DNA of 64,000 nt, taken from the NCBI GenBank assembly GCA_964446685.1, contig CAYUPO010000001.1:154047-218046 (forward strand). The letters are read 5' to 3'. The DNA comes from CAZWRN01 sp964446685 (GTDB lineage Bacteria; Patescibacteriota; Microgenomatia; Daviesbacterales; UBA10151). This document shows positions 60,501-64,000 of the stretch, piece after piece; the stretch's first letter is position 1; every line of letters starts with the position of its first letter. Made by a program: the position numbers and the translations under genes. The notes under the pieces were generated by a model that made no database searches, was not told the DNA's origin, and was given only the letters and a program-made list of their open reading frames with translations.

Positions 60501-61490
60501 ATGTCTGACACTGTAATTGAAGTTAAAAATCTGAAAAAGTTTTATAAAGTTCATCAAAAAGAACCTGGGTTGTCTGGCTCTCTGAAAGCTTTTTTTAAAC
60601 GCGAATATAAACAAGTTGAAGCGGTCAATGATATCTCTTTTGAAATCAAAGCCGGAGAGTTGGTCGGATTTATCGGACCAAATGGCGCCGGTAAAACAAC
60701 TACTTTAAAAACTCTCTCCGGACTTCTCTATCCAACCTCAGGTAAAGTGAAAGTGCTGGGTTTTAATCCATGGGAAAGAAAACATCAGTTTCAGAAACAG
60801 TTTTCCCTGGTCATGGGTCAAAAAAACCAACTCTGGTGGGATTTACCGGCTTCTGAGTCCTTCTTATTAAATAAAGAGATTTACGGTGTTTCAGATGCTG
60901 ATTTTAAAAAAACACTTGACGAGTTAGTTGAAATTCTTGAAGTACAGGAGTTTCTTAAAGTCCAGGTTCGCAAACTATCTTTGGGACAACGAATGAAAAT
61001 GGAGTTAATTGCAGCATTAATACATTCGCCTAAAATTTTATTCCTTGATGAGCCGACCATTGGTCTGGATGTGGTAATGCAGAAAAAACTGAGAGACTTT
61101 ATTAAGGAATACAACAAGCGCTTTAACGCAACTATTATTCTGACCAGTCATTATATGGAAGATGTCAAACAACTTTGTGAGCGGGTGATAGTGATTGACC
61201 ATGGACGGATTTTGTTTGATGGAAAACTTGATGACATCATCAAAAAATTTGCTGATCACAAAACTCTGGATATTGTATTTGGAGAAAAAATTGACTGGGA
61301 AAAATTGGCAGAATTTGGCAAAGTCATGGAATATGATTTACCAAAAGTAACAATCCAGGTTAAACGAAAAGATGTCCCAGACATTGCTGCCAAGCTTTTG
61401 GCAAAATACGAAATTGATGATTTAAATATTGAAGAAGCAAAAATAGAGGACATTATTAGGGAAGTTTTTTCAAAAACTTCATCATCTTAA
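60501..61490 (+). CDS. ABC transporter ATPase (COG4586-like)
   Basis: 329 residues. Walker A GPNGAGKTTTLK (~residue 58), Q-loop in VMGQKNQLWWDL, signature LSLGQRMKMEL, Walker B ILFLDEPTIGLD and the H-loop in ILTSHYMEDV. The Q-loop and LSLGQR form are those of the COG4586 uncharacterised exporter subfamily. The C-terminal ~85 residues are a regulatory extension. It is the only ATPase between two permease pairs. Confidence 0.95.
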   Translation: MSDTVIEVKNLKKFYKVHQKEPGLSGSLKAFFKREYKQVEAVNDISFEIKAGELVGFIGPNGAGKTTTLKTLSGLLYPTSGKVKVLGFNPWERKHQFQKQFSLVMGQKNQLWWDLPASESFLLNKEIYGVSDADFKKTLDELVEILEVQEFLKVQVRKLSLGQRMKMELIAALIHSPKILFLDEPTIGLDVVMQKKLRDFIKEYNKRFNATIILTSHYMEDVKQLCERVIVIDHGRILFDGKLDDIIKKFADHKTLDIVFGEKIDWEKLAEFGKVMEYDLPKVTIQVKRKDVPDIAAKLLAKYEIDDLNIEEAKIEDIIREVFSKTSSS

Positions 61491-61491
61491 T

Positions 61492-61578
61492 TTGTCATGC
61501 TGAACTCGTTTCAGCATCTACCTCAAGATCTTATCTTTGAAACATTAGGCAGACCTGAAACGAGTTCAGGATGACAAG
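61492..61578. repeat. REP-like palindrome
   Basis: TTGTCATGCTGAACTCGTTT CAGCATCTACC (61492-61522) and GCAGACCTGAAACGAGTTCA GGATGACAA (ending 61577). Two hairpins with inverted TTGTCAT / ATGACAA ends. Confidence 0.85.
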
Positions 61579-61594
61579 GGACAGCGAAAAAATT

Positions 61595-62392
61595 ATGAAT
61601 AAATATCTACACATTTTTTCAATCTCTCTGCAAAATGAATTTACTTACCGGATTAATTTTATTCTCTGGCGGGTCAGAAATTTGCTCAAAATTGTGATGA
61701 CTTATTTTTTATGGCAAGGCGTTTTTACAGCAACTACCAATGCTTTTGGTTATTCAGCAGACCAGATGACTACTTATGTTTTAATGGTTTTGATTGTCAC
61801 TGCAATGGTTTTTTCAGCTCCATCTTCGGAAATAGGAGGCGAGATAGTCAGTGGAGATCTGAGTAATTATTTAGTAAAACCAATGAATTATCTGCGCTAC
61901 TGGTTTACCCGCGATCTGGCAAGTAAACTGCTTAATTTATTGTTTGTTTGTCTTGAATTAAGTATTTTGTGGTTGTTTCTTAAGCCTCATTTCGAAATTA
62001 GGATTGGTTTTTTTGAGATGTTAGGTTTTATAGCTGCAGTTTTTATTGGCACATTGCTCTATTTTTTCTTTCAGCTGACCACCCGCTTTGTTGGTTTTTG
62101 GGCACCTGAAAATATCTGGGGAGTTTCTTTTTTAGTGTTTTTATTTACTGATCTGCTAGGCGGAACTATCTTTCCATTGGATATTCTGCCACCTGCGGCC
62201 CAATTTGTTTTGAGCCTGACTCCATTTCCCTACTTTGTTTATTATCCGATTGCTATCTTTGTCGGAAAGATAACCGGCTTTGCAATTATTGAAGTTTTAA
62301 TTAGAGGTCTAATCTGGGTTGGTTTGATGTCTATTATAGCTAGATTTTTCTGGCGGAAAGGATTGCAGAGCTACTCGGCGGTAGGGAGATAG
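61595..62392 (+). CDS. ABC-2 type permease (COG4587-like), pair B
   Basis: 265 residues, six membrane helices. It begins MNKYLHIFSISLQNEFTYRINF; landmarks GGEIVSGDLSNYLVKPMNYLRYW (coupling loop) and PYFVYYPIAIFVGKITG. The start at 61595 removes 8 codons that come from the REP-like element. It is paralogous to 58858. Confidence 0.85.
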   Translation: MNKYLHIFSISLQNEFTYRINFILWRVRNLLKIVMTYFLWQGVFTATTNAFGYSADQMTTYVLMVLIVTAMVFSAPSSEIGGEIVSGDLSNYLVKPMNYLRYWFTRDLASKLLNLLFVCLELSILWLFLKPHFEIRIGFFEMLGFIAAVFIGTLLYFFFQLTTRFVGFWAPENIWGVSFLVFLFTDLLGGTIFPLDILPPAAQFVLSLTPFPYFVYYPIAIFVGKITGFAIIEVLIRGLIWVGLMSIIARFFWRKGLQSYSAVGR

Positions 62393-62398
62393 CGGGGC

Positions 62399-62512
62399 AA
62401 ATTTCTAATTTCTAATTAACCTAAACAATGACCAAAATTCTAAATACTTAATTTTAAAATTTAGACATTAGGATTTGTTTAGTAACTAGAATAATTAGAA
62501 ATTAGAAATTTA
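62399..62512. repeat. Heptamer array, inverted arms (word AATTTCT)
   Basis: Left AATTTCT AATTTCT AATTAAC; right (ending 62512) AATTAGA AATTAGA AATTT. The words are exact complements. Confidence 0.85.
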
Positions 62513-62518
62513 TTAACT

Positions 62519-63298
62519 ATGAGATCACTTCGTATCTGGTTACATTACGCTAAAAATGCTTTTTTACAAACACTGACAAACAGGATTTTTTTCCTGTTAT
62601 TTTTGTTTGGCAAATGTGCCAGAGTTTTGCTTTTTTTAGTTTTTCTCTATTTTCTTTTACAAAGTACTAATGGGTTAGGCGGATATAACAAAGAACAGAT
62701 CATTTTCTTTTATTTATCTTTTAACTTAGTTGATTCCGCTTCCCAATTTTTGTTCCGCGAAGTTTACCGATTTCGTGAGCTGGTTGTTAGGGGGGATATG
62801 GATCTGGTTTTGGTCAAGCCGATTAATCCACTTCTGAGAGTAATGTTGGGAGGGACTGATGCACTTGATCTGTTAATGCTGCTGATAATTGGTGGCGCTG
62901 TTATTTATACCGGTATTACCGGAATTTCAATGAATAGTGGAAACTGGATTATTTATGGATTATTACTTTTGAATGCTTTGATTATTTCGGCTGCTTTTCA
63001 TATGTTAATACTAGCCATTGGTGTTTTAACAACCTCAATTGATCATCTGACAATGGTCTTTCGTGACACCATGGCGATGCTTAGGATACCGGTTGATGTT
63101 TATTCTGAGCCACTGAGAGGAATTCTGACTTTTGTAGTGCCTTTGGGAATTATGATGACCTTTCCTCCAAAAGCTTTGATGGGATTATTAAGTTGGCCCC
63201 TGATACTAATCTCATTTTGTATATCCCTTATTGCGGTTACTCTTGCCCACTGGTTTTGGAAAAGAAGTCTCAGAGAATATCAAAGTGCCAGCAGCTGA
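62519..63298 (+). CDS. ABC-2 type permease (COG3694-like), pair B
   Basis: 259 residues, six membrane helices. Landmarks: YRFRELVVRGDMDLVLVKPINPLLR (coupling loop) and FVVPLGIMMTFPPKALMG. It is paralogous to 59658 and completes a second permease pair around the single ATPase. Confidence 0.85.
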   Translation: MRSLRIWLHYAKNAFLQTLTNRIFFLLFLFGKCARVLLFLVFLYFLLQSTNGLGGYNKEQIIFFYLSFNLVDSASQFLFREVYRFRELVVRGDMDLVLVKPINPLLRVMLGGTDALDLLMLLIIGGAVIYTGITGISMNSGNWIIYGLLLLNALIISAAFHMLILAIGVLTTSIDHLTMVFRDTMAMLRIPVDVYSEPLRGILTFVVPLGIMMTFPPKALMGLLSWPLILISFCISLIAVTLAHWFWKRSLREYQSASS

Positions 63299-63302
63299 TT
63301 AA

Positions 63303-63403
63303 GCACCAAATTCAAAATACAAAAACAAACAAATCACAATAAATTAAAATTTCAAACGTTTTTTTGGGTTTGTTATTTTGAATTCTGAATTTGTTATTTA
63401 ATC
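63303..63403. repeat. AT-rich array, inverted arms (AAATTCAAAATA type)
   Basis: Left AAATTCAAAATACAAAAACA AACAAATC; right TTTGTTATTTTGAATTCTGA ATTTGTTATTT. The arms are complementary around TTTTTTTGGG. Confidence 0.7.
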
Positions 63404-63404
63404 A

Positions 63405-63432
63405 TTGACAGATGAGCTTAGAAGTGTAATCA
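63405..63432 (+). promoter_or_regulatory. Promoter of the 63440 gene
   Basis: A perfect TTGACA (63405-63410), 16-nt spacer, TAATCA (63427-63432), then 7 nt to the ATG at 63440. Confidence 0.6.
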
Positions 63433-63439
63433 TCAGTTT

Positions 63440-63895
63440 ATGGCAAATTCGAATGAGTCATTTCCAGAACAAGTAGAAAAAACCCTCCAGACTTACCTAT
63501 ACGACAAAGCTCCTCACCTACCACCCAACTGGCAGGAGGTTTTAGTTAAATTTTTGCCTTATCTGACAATTTTATTTGTAGTTATGAGTCTTCCTGTATT
63601 ACTAGCTGCATTTGGGCTGGGAGCATTTTTATCTCCATTTATGATCTTAGGTGGTGTAGGCGGATTTGCAACTTATTCACTGACACTAATAGTATTTGCA
63701 GTCTCAGTGGTACTTGAAGCAGTAGCTATTCCGGGACTGTTTGCTAAAACTAGTAAAGCCTGGTATCTGCTTTATTATTCAACCCTGATCAATGCTTTAT
63801 ACAACTTCTTAAGCTTTAATCTGGTTGGATTTGTGGTTGGTGGAGCATTATCACTATACTTATTGTTCCAGATCAAAAAACATTACACTCACTAA
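63440..63895 (+). CDS. Unknown multi-span membrane protein
   Basis: 151 residues. An acidic/polar N-terminus (~35 residues) is followed by three to four hydrophobic helices (FLPYLTILFVVMSLPVLLAAFG, YSLTLIVFAVSVVLEAVAIPGLF, WYLLYYSTLINALYNFLSF, VVGGALSLYLLFQI). No family recognised. Confidence 0.6.
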   Translation: MANSNESFPEQVEKTLQTYLYDKAPHLPPNWQEVLVKFLPYLTILFVVMSLPVLLAAFGLGAFLSPFMILGGVGGFATYSLTLIVFAVSVVLEAVAIPGLFAKTSKAWYLLYYSTLINALYNFLSFNLVGFVVGGALSLYLLFQIKKHYTH

Positions 63896-63943
63896 ACTTC
63901 CGCTATCTTTACGCTTTAGTTTAAAACCTTTACACTATTTATA

Positions 63944-64000
63944 ATGTCCAACTTTTTTTCACTGCAGCTAAAACCAAAACGCGGATTTACCCTGATTGAA
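63944..64000 (+). CDS. Type IV pilin or pseudopilin, N-terminus only
   Basis: The last 57 nt encode MSNFFSLQLKPKRGFTLIE, then the window ends. RGFTLIE is the prepilin peptidase site (K/R-G | F-T-L-I-E, cleavage after Gly, with Glu at +5). A TACACT box ends 7 nt before the ATG, so it is probably leaderless like many genes here. Type IV pili in this lineage serve attachment or DNA uptake. Confidence 0.9.
   Translation, partial: MSNFFSLQLKPKRGFTLIE

Overview
The window looks like part of a small, AT-rich genome of a Candidate Phyla Radiation (Patescibacteria) bacterium, most like the Microgenomates (OP11) group. This is inferred from the short tightly packed genes, type 2 PyrF, a membrane-anchored Clp-type ATPase, many anchored surface proteins of unknown family, a TPR-tailed O-antigen-ligase-like protein, and a complete UMP-to-CTP/dTMP gene set with little other biosynthesis. 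TGA is used as a stop, so the code is standard rather than the code 25 of Gracilibacteria/SR1.

Layout. 1-7.6 kb is nucleotide metabolism: folA (cut by the window edge), a thymidylate synthase with an unusual substrate-site residue, a dUTPase/dCTP-deaminase-family protein, a second thymidylate-synthase-fold protein without the catalytic Cys, then tmk, a MazG-like protein and pyrG on the other strand. 7.8-18.7 kb (minus strand) holds a small gene behind an attenuator-like leader, topA, a membrane Clp ATPase, dprA and the cell-shape/wall genes mrdA-mreD-mreC. 18.9-24.8 kb (plus strand) is a pyrimidine operon, pyrF-pyrE-pyrC-pyrD, interleaved with small unknown genes and a Nudix hydrolase. mreB follows, then three tandem paralogous secreted proteins (26.4-30.7 kb) and an O-antigen-ligase/TPR protein. 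34-37.8 kb carries def, fmt, rpmB and a site-2 protease. 37.9-39.1 kb is an RNA-rich stretch: a structured RNA with a terminator, two tRNA-Thr genes plus decayed tRNA-Thr pieces, and rpmG. 39.3-46.7 kb has a cohesin/LamG/dockerin surface protein, tRNA-Trp, and an accessory island (GIY-YIG, RibD-like reductases, a hydrolase, an AbiV-like abortive-infection gene). 46.7-58.8 kb is dominated by exported proteins, including a GH5 glycosidase with three FN3 domains and two Cys-rich paralogues, plus a second deformylase and a RAYT transposase. 58.9-63.3 kb is an ABC-2 exporter with one ATPase and four permeases. The window ends inside a type IV pilin gene.

Three sequence-level signals run across the window. 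(1) Tandem heptamer arrays, each built from its own word and often in two inverted arms, fill many intergenic spaces and also sit inside genes (topA, fmt, the three paralogues). Between paralogues they have expanded by exactly three units and one site carries two unrelated words. (2) REP-like palindromes of the GTCAT...ATGAC type, plausibly linked to the RAYT transposase. (3) Many genes whose -10 box ends 6-9 nt before the ATG, which predicts leaderless mRNAs.
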